Part shown: positions 1 to 11,240 of the stretch, piece after piece
How the letters are laid out: every line of letters begins with the position of its first letter
How positions within the stretch are numbered: position 1 is the stretch's first letter
Assembly: GCA_015680685.1 (NCBI GenBank)
Contig: MNCI01027002.1
Location: 62,001-126,000, forward strand
Length of the DNA stretch: 64,000 nucleotides
Direction of reading: 5' to 3'
Source of the DNA: Gnetum montanum
Taxonomy: Eukaryota; Streptophyta; Gnetopsida; Gnetales; Gnetaceae
The notes under the pieces: generated by a model
The model's database searches: none
What the model was told of the DNA's origin: nothing
Seen by the model: only the letters and a program-made list of their open reading frames with translations
Made by a program: the position numbers and the translations under genes

Positions 1-668
1 CATGTCAAGCCTAGGTAGAAAGGTCTTTTTGTGATGCCTATGAGATATCTTAACTACCTTTATGATATGAATTAGGCTCTTAGTGGCCAATAGGGGTTCA
101 TCATCATCAAACAAATTGTGAGGGAAATTTCTACATTCATGGTGATTTCTTTAACTTTTCCCGTGGGTTTGATTTTGGTTTTTAGTCCAACATTTTAATG
201 GAGCTCTATCTTTATTCCTATGTTCATCTTCATCAGAACTAGAGATTGAAGGGCAATAGGAAGATGAGGAACTAGAAGAATTGCCATTGTGGTATTCTTT
301 AGGGTCCCTTGATTTATCATTTCTAGGTTTTGAGGAGGTCTTAGGCCTTGAGGCCTTCCCTAGTTTAGGACATGCATCATCTTCTCCAAGATTGTCTACC
401 TTAGGTGAATGTAGTCTTTGAGTATTGTCAAGGTGGTTATGATCATAAGAAACCCTCGCATAAGGTTGATCACTTCAATTTTCTTCATCATATATCTCAT
501 TATGTCTCCAATGAATGTGTTCGGTATATAGTGCATAGTCAGTTCCTTGTAAGAGAGACATTGTTGTTGGTTATAGTGTGTGTGATTTAGTACTTCCTAA
601 AAGATATATCATTAATGATTTTTACATTAATCTTGTATAATATAACTTATCTAAATAACTAGCATCAT
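1..668 (-). pseudogene. Athila-like gag remnant (truncated by window edge)
   Basis: This is a decayed fragment of the gag region of a minus-strand Ty3/gypsy element. It is recognised mainly by its order and wording: the stretch around 60-330 matches 36250-36480, in the gag of the better preserved copy at 33345-38140 (shared phrases near 90-110 and 36275-36295, and the acidic GAA/GAT-rich run near 240-290 and 36400-36440). No open frame longer than about 60 codons survives. It lies directly downstream, on the minus strand, of a PBS and LTR at 669-1560, which is where gag is expected. The rest of the element would lie outside the window. The family assignment rests on the sister copies and is an inference. 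Confidence 0.5.
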
Positions 669-686
669 CCTTGGTAATGACATCAA
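669..686 (-). promoter_or_regulatory. Decayed primer-binding site of left Athila-like element
   Basis: Read on the minus strand this is TTGATGTCATTACCAAGG, directly abutting the LTR end (CTCATCA). It equals the Athila-type PBS core TTGGCGCCGTTGCCGGGG after G-to-A and C-to-T changes only. It marks 687-1560 as a 5' LTR and sets the minus orientation. Confidence 0.6.
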
Positions 687-1560
687 TGATGAGTAGCGAG
701 GTACCCCTATATTCAACTATAAAAATCAAAAGTATTCATGCATGATCTGGTTGAATTCCATGGATGGGACTAGTTGTGGAATTTAGATTGTTATGCTTTG
801 ATCGAAGTTCACTATCTTCCCACTTGGACTAGTGGTAGCTTTGTCACATATGGTTTAGTTGAAAGTGAGGTGTATGATGTGGTTCCTAATTCTATGCTAT
901 GCTACTCCTAATGATAGAAAGAGATAAATTAATTAACTAATGAATAATGGAAATTAAGGCTAAATTAGCTTAAGGTGATGGTATCCACTCTTAGTCATTC
1001 GTACATGTTTTGGAATTCATCAGCTACTTTTGGGATTTCCAAGTGTACATCATTGGTTATACCAAATGATACACCTTTGGGTTACCAAGTACTTCCACTT
1101 AAATGCTTGTGATTACGGCATATGCATTTCACTTAACGAAAAGAATAGTACATAACAATAAATGGATATATTTAACTAAAGAAAGTAGTAAATAATTAAA
1201 GCAATAATAATCTAAGTGGATGTTAAAATGATGGAAGTAATCTTGATCTTTATTGCTAGCCATGTAATGCGTCCAAGTACGTCACACTCGAACAAAGGTG
1301 TTGTATGATTACAAACATTACATTGTAGGTATGCACTAGAAATAACAGACTTTAAAGAAAAGAAATTGAAAACTAACTTGAAAATTGAAAGCTAAATATT
1401 TTCTAAGATATCCCATTCAAAAGCCCAAGTGCAGTATTTATAGGTGGAGTCCAGATAAGGTGATGTCAGGTATTTGATGTCACTTTTTAGTTCCAACGTT
1501 GGGTATGTAACTTTTCGTATCTAACATCAAGGACCATCAAATCACAACTCACGACAATTA
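687..1560 (-). repeat. 5' LTR of Athila-like element (copy A)
   Basis: First of four related LTRs in the window (others start at 37228, 39912 and 62926). On the minus strand it ends in ...CATCA, so it has the canonical CA end. The most conserved part, 687-850, includes a run around an ATTCCATGG core and an ACTTGGACTAGTGG core shared with the copy at 62926. A TATAAATA box on the minus strand (1435-1442) occupies the same place as in the 62926 and 39912 copies. The upstream (right) boundary is uncertain to about 100 bp because similarity fades in a variable stretch near 1450-1560. Confidence 0.6.
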
Positions 1561-2131
1561 CTTCAAGAAAAAAAAAGAATAAACAAACATAATTCATTAA
1601 CCTAAAATGTTGAGATTAAAGGGTTGAAATTAAAATGGAGGTTTCCATTCTCATAATTAACATACTTGCATTAATGTAAAATGTTGATATTGAAGAGTTG
1701 AAATTAAAATGGTAGTTTCTATTATCATAATTAACTTACTTTAAAGTTGGGAGTCCTTGTAATCTTTGAGATGTATTATTATGTAATCATCTAGTTTACT
1801 TGTTATATGTAATTCCATTTTGATTTAGTTGGCAATTTTATTTACACCATATTAAATCTAATAAACTAAATGTAAAAGCTTACCATCTCTTAGGTGTTAT
1901 TTCCATCAAGTATTAGAATGCACTAGCAAGCTTTGCTTAAGTTCTTATCATCTTAGAATTAAAGGTGGATGATAGATTCAACTTGTTTGAGAATAGAGCA
2001 TTTGTAGATTATGCAGATAAAAAGCCCTTGAAGATGAGTTATACATTTTTTCTTATTTTATGACTACCCATTTGAGACACTAACATTATCATGTTATATC
2101 AAAAGGATTATATTATTTTTTTTTGATGCTC
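1561..2131. other. AT-rich spacer, no gene
   Basis: No coding signal is seen. It holds a 74-bp tandem duplication (1604-1742). Its last 30 bp belong to the repeat into which the large Tat element inserted: 2110-2131 continues at 20056 and matches, in reverse, the uninterrupted copy near 39650-39690. Confidence 0.6.
1604..1742. repeat. Imperfect tandem duplication, 74-bp period
   Basis: Two adjacent units start with AAAATGTTG at 1604 and 1678. Each continues through a TTGAAATTAAAATGG phrase and a TCATAATTAAC phrase, with scattered substitutions. Confidence 0.75.
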
Positions 2132-2136
2132 CCATT
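2132..2136. repeat. Target-site duplication CCATT, left
   Basis: CCATT lies immediately before the TG of the left LTR and is repeated as CCATT at 20051-20055 right after the CA of the right LTR. A 5-bp duplication is typical of Ty3/gypsy integration. Confidence 0.85.
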
Positions 2137-3769
2137 TGAAACACCCAAAAAAAATGCGAGGTCATTCTCGCTTCACTAGGCATTGCAATTTGTGCAACGT
2201 TATGGCAATTCCCCGAGAGGAGAACGCTTTGAATTCAGGTTGGCCAGTTCAACAAATTTTCTAATTTGGGCATGAATAGACTTTACGAATCATCTTGCCT
2301 ACCTACCCAAGTGGCTTGCCCAGCTGACAACCTACTTAGAAACGATGTGCGGAGTTGGCAGCAGCATTCTAGATGCGTGAAACAGTTCTACAAGTTTTCT
2401 AAGGCACGAAGTCTGCTACGCTATGCTAAGCCCCTCTATGTAGCATAGCAAGCTTCAGAAAACATTTGCAAAGAGAAGTGTCATGCTACGCTACGTAACA
2501 TAGCATGGCATAGCAAAAACTATATAGCCGGTTTCATTGCCCAACTTTAAGTCCTCCAGTAATGTCCCTTTTCGTTAGGAAGCAACGGACTATGTCTACT
2601 ACTAAGCTACGCTGAGCTACATGGCGTAGTGAGGCATAGCAATCCTACAGAAGAGACAGAAGGTAGCTCAAAGAGCAAGGCCAGCAAGGTTGCAAGTTCC
2701 GTAGTGTAGAAAGCAAGGTTTGAAGATTAGCCAATTTTTCGTGACTAAGGCCAGATGCTATGCTACGCTATGCTACATAGCGTAGCAAGTATGTAGCATA
2801 AATGTAGCAAAATAGAGGACTACATGCTACACTACACCGAGCATGCTATGCTATGACATACAGTAAAGCATGCGAGTCGTTGCGCAACATCAATGCACTT
2901 CACCTAATTGGACCATTAGCACATGTCTCCAGATGCTGATGACATAATTATGGCATGGGAGGCTCACAGTCGCAGCATTGCAGACTTACAGTCATAACGG
3001 TCATGCATGTCCAACGGCCATGTTAGCACGTGCAGCGTAAACAAGTTAGCAAAGGGCTAGGGCACGTGGCATCCAAATCACCCCTTTCACGCACCGTTGG
3101 TCCTATAAATACCTCAATGAGCAAGATTCAAGGGGTTTGGGTTAAAAAAAATCTTTGAGGGTTCGAATTCTTTTGAAGTCCTTGATTTCTCCTCTCTTTG
3201 GCACTCAAGTTCTCCTCCTGACACATTGTTACATTGACCATTGTGTAAGCTCTTTGTTTGACACCGTAGAAAATTAGCATTACCCACTGACCTTTTTTTC
3301 ATCCTTATTCTACTAGCTTGGTAGAATCCCCACATGGTTAGCACCTAAGTCCGTGCCCAAGCGCACAACCTACCTTGCTATACACGTGCTAGTTACCTTC
3401 GGGATCTCTGCACTCTGCAACGCTGTGCAACCGACTATATCCATCCTGATAGAGCGAGCTTGTAGCTTCGGAGCGGTGCATTTTTCTAACTATATTTTAC
3501 TTTGTTTCCTGCTTATTGTTGCGTGTTACATTGTCTTTTACTTTATTTAAATTTCAAGCATTATTTTACATTTTCACCCCCATTTTCAAATTATATGTTG
3601 CAAAAGGCTATATAGACGCCGACTAAGTCCCTGTCTAATTGAAAAGACCGTTCAGGGTGCCTCATATCTGCACACACCTAGCACGGCCCTCCAATGGGTA
3701 CAGGGTTGAGACTGTCATGCCTGCCAACTCCTCGGTGTTTTCCAGCCCCTGATGTTTTCAGTTGCAATA
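2137..3769 (+). repeat. 5' LTR of the Tat-type element
   Basis: Aligns over its full length with 18406-20050. It starts TGAAACACCC and ends GTTGCAATA, where the right LTR ends GTTGCAACA, so the terminal CA has become TA by a C-to-T change. A TATAAATA box lies at 3104-3111. The part upstream of it (2410-2870) is packed with short palindromic phrases of the GCTACGCTATGC kind. Divergence from the other LTR is substantial and mostly transitions, indicating an old insertion. Confidence 0.92.
3104..3111 (+). promoter_or_regulatory. TATA box of 5' LTR
   Basis: TATAAATA in the context CCTATAAATACCTC is conserved at 19382-19389 in the right LTR. It is the likely Pol II promoter of the element, with transcription starting a few tens of bases downstream. 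Confidence 0.7.
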
Positions 3770-4277
3770 GTTTTTTGGTAGTATAAAAAGGGCCTTCAGT
3801 GCATTTTCCACATGTCACGGTAGTTTTATGAGCCTTCTGCACCCTGATACACATAAGCGTAAACGTGACACCCTTTCGTGATTGTTTGCACTTTGTGTAG
3901 TGTAGATCGGACACTTCGACGGTTCCTCGGGAGCCTTACAGAACACAAAGCCTCCAATTGCCAATTAACTAGCCTATTTGATGGTAGTCTTACGTGTGCT
4001 TTATACCTCATTGCGCATTAGCGTATCATGTGGTATAGGTTAGTTGCCTCGACGGTTCCTCTGGAGCCCCGTGAGACTTAAAGCCTACTTGTTCACTGGT
4101 TAACTTGCTTGCCTCATGGTCTTGCATGCTTTCTGTACCCACCTTACGTGGTACAGATCAGTTGCTTTGATGGTTCCTCTAGAATCTGGAAAGATGTGAA
4201 GCCTTCTTCTTGTTGCCTGTCAATCTCTTTGTTCTTTTTGCAATTTTGGTGCTCTTTGCAAAACTACTCAGCTGGCA
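3770..4277 (+). other. 5' leader of Tat-type element
   Basis: Non-coding stretch between the LTR and the first gag ATG. TGGTA at 3776-3780 could be the start of a primer-binding site, but the following bases do not match a tRNA end well, so the PBS is not assigned with confidence. Most of the leader is a three-unit tandem repeat (3895-4260). Confidence 0.6.
3895..4260 (+). repeat. Three-unit degenerate tandem repeat in the leader
   Basis: Three units each carry a phrase like GATCRGTTGCYTYGAYGGTTCCTC followed by an AAGCCT box. The GAYGGTTCCTC cores lie at about 3918, 4051 and 4170, giving periods of about 133 and 118 bp. Repeated leader or packaging-type sequence is common in large gypsy elements; no function is shown here. 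Confidence 0.7.
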
Positions 4278-6730
4278 ATGGCTTTTTCAACCACTACTGT
4301 CAATGCCTTCAACGTGGAAGCTCCCTTTGACATTGAAGTTCCCATCATGGTTCAAGGCACTACTAGTGCCAAACAAACATTGAACCTAATGTTGGAAATG
4401 CATCGATCTCTCAGAATCGAAAACCAGGGACCTGAGGGATTGGCCCAACAACATGAGTGTTACAGTTTCCTTTGTGCAAAGGTGCAGGCTAATCTGCCCT
4501 TGGACGTGCATGAACTCAAGGACAAACGTAGCTTTGAGTTTTCTTATTGCAATGGGAAGGAGTTCGTTCCTACTCTTGGTGTTTCTTTACCTTTAACATA
4601 GGCGTACCAAAGGCTTCTAGACCAACTAATCTAGTTGGCTAGGCTTAGAGAGAAATAGGACATAGCGTCCAACCAAGATGACATTTTCTAGGATGGACAA
4701 GAGGAACTCAATTCCCAATTGGACGAGGGAGGTCCAATCGACCTCGCTCCTTCCCCTCCTACCCAATCCTTCTGGGCCAAGTTGTCATCTATTATGGCTC
4801 CCTTTGGAATCATGCCTACGCTTCCACAACCCGCGAATACAACTATTATGGGTAGGCATTCCAATCTTGTAGTGTTTCAACACTCGTGCTCGACTTTTTC
4901 GCTTGCTCTGTTTGTAACTACTATCCCTTTATAGGCTATTCAGTAGTCTATTCCCATGGCACATAACATGTCGATCATGGCTATCCTGCCACATGGGCAT
5001 ACTATACCTACTTCACAAACATACACGACTTCTGCTTCTATTCCTACATTTACCTCTGTTCCACCCATTGTGGTGGGCCTGGGCCCATCCACATGGTGGG
5101 CCCCATTTTCTTCTTTACCTACCCTACAACCATTACAGATGTCTCACTACGTGCACTCTCAAATACACCAAGCCTCATAGTTAGCACAACCTAACACAGG
5201 GCTATGGTATATGCTGTCGGTGACACAAGCAGTTTATTCAACAGCCCAACCCGCGATTGCTACGTCAACAACACCACTTGCTGGGTGGTGGAAAACATAG
5301 GTAGCACTACTTGCTGGGGTTGTCCCAATGGTACCATCGATGGATCACACCGTCAGCCCCCCATACCATGTGTGGGCATGGCCTCTGCAGCACCCCAATA
5401 GTCTACAGCATCACCGGGTCTGGACCAAGTGTTCCAGCTCATCAAGACCCTCATTGAGAAAATAAAATGCCTCAAAGCTATTGGGTCTGACACGGTACAA
5501 GTCATGGACTTCTACCAGGATGACCCCATTAGCCCTGTAATCCCTACTTTGACGCTACCCCTAGGGATGTCTCTTTTGCACTTCACAAAGTACGATGGGG
5601 AGGTAGATCCCAATGCAGATCTTGTCAGCTTTAGGTCTGAGTCTTTGCTACTGCAGCAATGGCCGCACACGATCATTCATGTCTTTGCCATGTCCGTAGC
5701 TAGAAAAGCCTTGAATTGGTACCATGCATTGGAATGCTCATCTATTTCAACTTTGGAAGAGCTTCTAACCTATTTCATGACGTGCTTCTAGTACAACTTG
5801 AAGCTAGAAACCATGCTAGACTAGTTGATGAGTGTAAAACAAGACCCCCTAGAGGCAGTCCAAAAGTTCATCCAGCACTGGAGCACAACCCTTAACAAGA
5901 TCTGTGACCCCATCGTGGAGGCCCACCTGCTGGCCATCTTCAAGGGTGCAATGGACTTCATCATGTCCAAACTATACTACCTTGCTCCTTGCTCTCTTAG
6001 TTAGGCTTTTGCCCAGACTAAGAGCATACAAGACGCAGCCAAGGCAAGCAAAGACCTAGCATACATCACTTACAAGAACATCTTCACAAAGAAGGAAAAG
6101 GGTAAGGCCGCAACAACCATAGTGGCCGCTGTGGTAGCAGAGGCCAACCCCAAACCTAGTAACAATGGTGGCAAGAATAGTAAGAAACCAGCCACACCCA
6201 TGGTTGATCCTGTGCCTAGACCAAGCTAACTGCCACAACTCACTACACCCACACCTGAGACATGTGCACAACCCAAGCCCAACTTTGAGCGCAAAGACTA
6301 CTCAAAGTACACCCCACTGGCCCTTAAGCCTTCAAAACTTCTAAAGAAACTACTGGTAGTGGAATACATCTAGCACAAATAGATGTCAGAAGAAGCAATA
6401 GTGAAACATCAACGCTACTACAAGCTTCTTAGGAACCCCTCTTTAGCCCTACCCAATGAGCCTCCCAATCCTAGGGGTTTTAGGCTAGAAAGGTTTTGTG
6501 ATTACCATCAACAGTGTGGTCACAACATGGATTACTACCTAGTTTTGTAGGAAGACATCCAAAGATTAATCGACCAAGGGATCTTGGTGCTCGACGAAAG
6601 TAACCCAGTATGCCCCGAAAACTAATCTCTGTACGTCTACATAGACCCCCTCAATGTCAACAATGCCTGTTACATAATCAATGCCATCGACATCAACAGT
6701 GATCCTAGGCCATCCCAGTAGCCATTTGTA
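4278..6730 (+). pseudogene. gag of Tat-type element (decayed)
   Basis: Encodes the structural capsid polyprotein. It begins at ATG 4278, which opens 107 clean codons, then continues with stops and at least one frame change (frame of 4278 to about 5180, frame of 5429 afterwards). The diagnostic retrotransposon-gag domain is at 5570-5830: FTKYDGEVDPNADL, then an ALNWYHAL box (canonical A-x-x-W-[FY]) and a TLEELLTYF box. A basic Lys-rich stretch follows near 6090-6190. A late C-x-x-H-x4-GH box, FCDYHQQCGHN, lies near 6497-6530, where Tat elements carry a CDYHxxxGHxT motif. Stops near 5790, 5821, 6001, 6226 and 6370 are mostly TAG in place of Q or W codons. The 5' third (4600-5400) is Pro/Ser/Thr-rich linker. 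Confidence 0.85.
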
Positions 6731-7489
6731 GTCCATGTGCCTCAGTGTAGTGCATCAGTACCACAAGTAGCTAATCAAAGCTCACAACAACCTTTCGTCT
6801 TAAGAGTCCCTTCATGGGCATCCATCTTTGCACAACCTGCTGGTAGGGCCACGCAGCCCCAGCCACTGACATCCCTAGGTCCATTCTTCATTAGGGGGCT
6901 GACGTCCTCAATGGCCCCTGTCTTATGCAAAATAGCTAAGCAGCCTTCTCACTCCGTAAGGTGAGAAGTCAACTTCACAGGTAGGTTGACTAAGGGAAGT
7001 ACCATCCCAGGTACTCCAAAACCTACATCGTCACTCCCTGCATTTGTGCCAAAGACAGGTTGACATGACCATGCAGCTTGCATCATTCTGCTAACAAGGA
7101 TCTGAGCCCAGATTTGAAGTTGCTTCTCCTTGAGAAATTCATCTTCTAGGATGGATAGAAGAGTAGGAAGCCATCAAACTAGAAGGTGACCAAGATCTCT
7201 TGGACACCTTCACATAGGTCAAACAAGCGCTAAAACAAAAAAACACTACCCTGAGCTTGTACGACCTGATCATGATAACCGCTCCCCACTACGAGACTTT
7301 GATCAGCATGTTGACAGTGACTCCGGTCAACGAAGACATGCTAGCAAAGGAGGAAGCGATTTACTCGGTCATGCTTCCCTACGCACTTGCAAGGTTAGAG
7401 GAGCCCCAACTAACCTTCCACAACGACACTATTAGGAAAGCCCCTGAGTAGGGTTAGGTGACCACGTCACCTCTATTCATGATAATTCA
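6731..7489 (+). pseudogene. gag-protease linker region of Tat-type element
   Basis: Continues the polyprotein frame with Pro/Gln/Ser-rich sequence (6737-6964) and then a 64-codon clean segment at 7257-7451 without a recognised domain. It is placed here because it lies between the gag CxxH box and the protease and shows no other identity. Several frame changes prevent a single translation. Confidence 0.6.
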
Positions 7490-7796
7490 GGTAGGTCAAC
7501 ATTGGATCTGAAGGGTACATGTTGATGACGGGGCCGCTACAAATGTCATCCCCTTCCCCATTGTGTACAAGTTGGGCTTGGTTGACCAGATCAAGCCCAC
7601 AACGATGACATGCTTAAGGTTGTTCAATGGGACACGAGTCGTGGTAAGGGGCACAAATCACATGAACTTCGTAGCAGGGGACCACTTCCCCATGGACAAA
7701 ATGTTCATTGTGGTCAAGGAAATGCTTGGGTTTAACCTGATCTTAGGGAGATTGTGGTTAGCACAACTTAGGGTTGTCTCCTCAGCCATACACTAG
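7490..7796 (+). pseudogene. Aspartic protease domain of Tat-type element
   Basis: Retroviral-type aspartic protease that would cleave the gag-pol polyprotein. The active-site region reads RVHVDDGAATNVIP, aligning with the family pattern V-[LI]-[VI]-D-[GS]-[GS]-[SA]-x-[VN]-[NDV]; here the D-[ST]-G triad is D-D-G. It is followed by LGLVDQIKPT, then LRLFNGTRVVVRGT, and the C-terminal FNLILGRLWLAQL, which matches the conserved [YF]N-x-[IL]-[LI]-G-R-x-W-L box. The segment is open from 7563 to 7796. The order gag-PR-(insert)-RT supports the call. Confidence 0.85.
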
Positions 7797-7805
7797 GAGA
7801 TTCAC

Positions 7806-8111
7806 TTGCCTTACGCAGGAAGAGAAGTGGTGATTCATGGTGATGAAGTAGCAATGCAAGCAATCCACAATGTAGGTGTGGAAGAAGGCTCAGAAGTCAT
7901 GACTTCTAAGAACGAAGTGTCTGCTGCAACCTACATTGACTACCCGACAAAGGGGTCAGCTCAGCAAGTTGATCCCTTAAATGAAAACACATGGATTGAA
8001 TTGCGCTTCCAAATGGGAGGTGACGACGTAGATAAAGGCCTTGGCGGAGTGTCTCAGCCTTACATCTCATGCAACCTGCATCAGGTCAAGAAGCAGCTTT
8101 GCCTAGCATAG
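7806..8111 (+). pseudogene. Protease C-terminal extension of Tat polyprotein
   Basis: A clean 101-codon acidic segment follows the protease after a single TAG (7795-7797) and a TGA/TAG-containing gap. In intact Tat elements the polyprotein continues between the protease and the RT-proximal linker, so this is probably its front part. No domain is recognised. It ends at TAG 8109-8111, where the sense coding stops and the spacer repeats and antisense gene begin. Confidence 0.5.
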
Positions 8112-8119
8112 CAACCCCA

Positions 8120-8240
8120 CTGCTTCCTGCCCACACATTGTTCAACCTGAAATGGCCTAAAACTAGCAATACGTTACGACCTGAAATGACCTAAAACTAG
8201 CAATGCTACGCTATGGCCTGAAATGGCCTAAAAAAAACTA
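8120..8240 (+). repeat. Spacer repeat, CCTGAAATGGCCTAAAACTAGCA type
   Basis: Three back-to-back degenerate copies of a phrase CTGAAATGRCCTAAAACTAGCA (about 8148, 8188 and 8216). Related GACCTTAAACTAGCA phrases recur at 13120-13560 and 17210-17345, so they flank the antisense gene on both sides and also follow integrase. Confidence 0.75.
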
Positions 8241-8644
8241 GCACACGAAAGCATGAAAGCTCTACACAACGCATGTATGCAATACACAAGATAGCACAAA
8301 ATTTCCTTACTTCATTTATAAAACTATTCTCCTTTAGTGTTTGCAAAATTCAAATCTAAAATTGCAAAAAATCCAAAATTTTGAATTCTCAGAAAGGGTC
8401 CCATGTTGTCATGGGTCACTTCTAATTGCATTATCTCTACCATTTGTTCCTGCACCATTTCCCTTTGCACCATCTTCCACTGCTTGGTCCATTGCTGGCT
8501 CCTCAGTTCCTCCCTCTACGAGTGCTGCACCATCACTTGGGGCCTACATCATGAGGGTGAAGTTGTCAGTGAGGCCAACAAATGCAAATTACAACCAAGC
8601 ATAAACATTAACGTGGTAGAGCACAACAAACTTGAGTAGGTCCC

Positions 8645-10087
8645 GCATCTATCTCGAAAGGTATCTAGCTTAAGATAAGCTCATGGAGACTCCAAACCTC
8701 CTCTACCATGACATCTACCCAACGCCTTCTGTTTGGTATAGAATCTACTGCGGCAACTCTTTCCCTTTCAGCGGGTGTCCACCTTGGTTGCCTCGGAGCA
8801 TAGGAAACAACCATAGCCTCTCCTATGGGAAGGGTCACCTTCAAGTTAGGAGCTTTCATCAGCTTGACCTACTCTTTGAACTTGTTGTAAGCCTTAAAAG
8901 CATCAATGGCATTTACAAACACTTCGTACGTAAATGCCTCCACAGTAGCGTCTTCGTATAACTTGTGATGGGTGGAATTATCCTATTTATACATATGCTT
9001 ATGGTTTCTCTGGGTCTGCCCCCATTTGAAAATCTTGGTGCTGAGGTATTTTAGATCTTGACACTTCTGGTCTAGCAGGTCCATCTGCATGCACTACTCT
9101 ATCAGTTCATAGATAGTCTCAACGTTCTGGCATGCAACTATCCAAAACCTGGCATGGTCTACCATTACTGTGCACCAGTCCTTATTGTTAGTTTTTTGGG
9201 CCATGAGGAATTCATTCCTTGACTTGAGATCCTCCACCTTGGACCTCAGGTTAGCCTCCCTCTACTTTGCCTACTGGGCTCATTTCCACAATTCCTCGTT
9301 GGTACACATGCACTCCCACAGAGAGTATGTCAAGTGCAAAGCACATTTGCAGACCTCATCATACGCACGACAAGACACCTTGGTCGCCTCTGGCGAGAAT
9401 GTGGATATGACACCGACCTTCAAAGGTCATGTCGGGTCCCACGTGAGTTGAGAGGCTGCCATGACATAAAGAATGCACTAGTCACATTAGCATAGCATAA
9501 GCAGTGAAATGCAAGAAGTTTTATCATAACATCACGAGAGTAGATAATACTAAGTACCTACTTCAGGGTCCACCTACCAAAGGCATCTAATTATGTCATC
9601 AATAATCCCCTACATAAACATGAATTTGTTAGGGATTTCAGCCTAAGGTCCGACGTGAACCGGAGTAGGTCCTGTGGCATCAACTGTAGCATCTGTTGCA
9701 TAACCAACACATTAGCGATGACCAAACGGACTACGACAAGGTAGACATATCGCAAAACTCACCAATGTCCTGTTGTGATCTCTCATCTGGCTGACGCATA
9801 ACGATGGTGGAGGCCTGCCCAAAAGTTCCTACTAGGTCCTTGTGGACCTCCTCTTCATGCGTTGGTGCTTTTCCTTTGAGAAGACTAGTGTCTTGTTTAT
9901 TTGGGGGGATCTCCCCAGTAGGAGGATTCTCCCTAATGATGAGAGCCCCTACCTTAGTTGCAGGAGCTTCCTTCTTCTTAACCAGAGCCCCTCTCTTCAA
10001 AACTGGGGCCTCTGTGTCCTTATTCGTCAGCCCCACCTTAGGAGTTGACACCTCTTCATCGCCTATTTCTTCTTCTTCTCTTTCTTC
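8645..10087 (-). pseudogene. Antisense gene exons 5-6 (charged linker and coiled-coil tail)
   Basis: Exon 5 (about 10087-9763) starts with an acidic run EEREEEEIGDEEV, then a Pro/Lys/Ala-rich segment with repeated A-P-x-x-K and G-A-L phrases; it is open for 106 codons and ends at a GTGAGT donor. Exon 6 (about 9455-8645) reads TFSPEATKVSCRAYDEVCK, a helical stretch NLRSKVEDLKSRNEFLMAQK, and then a clean basic end PRQPRWTPAERERVAA up to TAG. It carries about seven TAG/TGA stops, mostly where Q or W would fit. No family is recognised. Its codon-like conservation on the minus strand argues that the plus-strand frames here are shadows. Confidence 0.5.
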
Positions 10088-10216
10088 TAATGGTTAAATG
10101 CGTTGGTATTAGTTCAAAGCAAGTAGCTTGAGGAAGATGCCACACTATGCTATGTCATCTAGCATAGCATAGTGTAGCAGACAACAACAAAACAAACACT
10201 GAATAAAAGATCTTAC

Positions 10217-11240
10217 AAATAGGAGGTTGCATCCTTTGTGGTTTAAGCCGCAGTCTTTGCCCCTCCTCCTCCTCCACACGAAGGGTTAGGAAAGGCCTCT
10301 TCCACTACAATGTGCTGGCAACCATTTCAACTACGAAGCGTGCACCCCAAGATACACTACCATCCATAGTAGGGGGTGTCTCTCCTACGTTGTCTTGGTT
10401 GTGAACATTGCGGGTTTACCGATCCTTAGTTGTTATCGAAAACAACTCGCCAACTACTTCTAGGAGATCCTCGGCTTGCATGGTACGAAAGACTTGGTGA
10501 ATCTGCGACTCCACAAGACCTAGTTTTCTCTCTCCCGAACCACTAGGAACTCCATGAAGTGCTTGAGGTAGCTTATATAAAAGGTGTAGGTTGTGTTGGA
10601 ATGGGAGTCCATTTTCGCACGATGTCCCAAAACCTCAGCCTACAAGCCTTTACACAGGGACTCAACCTAATTGTAACAAGTTCCCTCCTCCATAACCTCA
10701 CTCATTATCCAGGCTTGCTTAAGCCCTAGGACCTTGACCTGGGTAAGTAGCTAGGGGAATGCACGAGCGTGAAAGATACGGTAAAACTCCTTGATGAGTC
10801 CCTCCTTGAGCTTCTCCATAGGGAGCCCCTTTTGCTTCTTGAGAAGCCCTAGCCACTCCTAGAGGTCCTTATTCTCAAGGGTCAACTCTGTCTTGGACTT
10901 TGACCCTACCAAAATGCCTTCAGAGGGAATGCCGAATAGATCCACGAATAGCTAGTCATTAATGTTAATGACCACTTGCATGCCATGCACAAGTAGGTAA
11001 AAATGGCCCACCTTGTCGAAAAAGGACCCGACCAAGGTGAGCATCTCAGTCATGGGAACGTTTGGATTCGAGGTTAGGAGTAGATCCATAAGCATCACAT
11101 TTTTGATGTTCTAGAGTAGGGCGTTTGAGGCTTCGCTATTCAGCCAGCACTGGATGTTCTCTACTTCTCCATACTTGAAGTAGACATTCCCCCCTGTGCC
11201 TTAGTGGTTACCACCATCACATCCTTTGGTGTCTTCACCC
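10217..11240 (-). pseudogene. Antisense gene exon 4, plant mobile/transposon-protein-like domain
   Basis: The longest exon, about 340 codons with a handful of TAG stops and one clear single-base insertion near 10520. It contains FKYGEVENIQCWLNSEASN, then GSFFDKVGHFYLLVHGMQV and VININD-stop-LFVDLFGIPSEGI. Plant mobile domain (PMD) and putative plant transposon protein domains share a similar F-x-G-x-x-[VI]-x-[IL]-x-x-x-x-[LVI]-x-x-[LI]-[FL]-G-[LI]-P-x-x-G pattern. A helical, Lys/Glu-rich part follows (EWLGLLKKQKGLPMEKLKEG), then IHQVFRTMQAEDLLEVVGEL near 10470. Acceptor AG is at 11242-11241 and donor GTAAGA at 10216-10211. I cannot decide between the two domain families. Confidence 0.5.

Noticed and set aside
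3776-3790. Primer-binding site TGGTAGTATAAAAAG of the Tat element
   Set aside because: Only the first five bases fit the common initiator-Met PBS; not enough to assign a tRNA.
8341-10097. Plus-strand ORFs inside the Tat element between protease and RT
   Set aside because: The minus strand has the coding-like frame here with splice signals; the plus frames are short, overlapping and of shifting composition.
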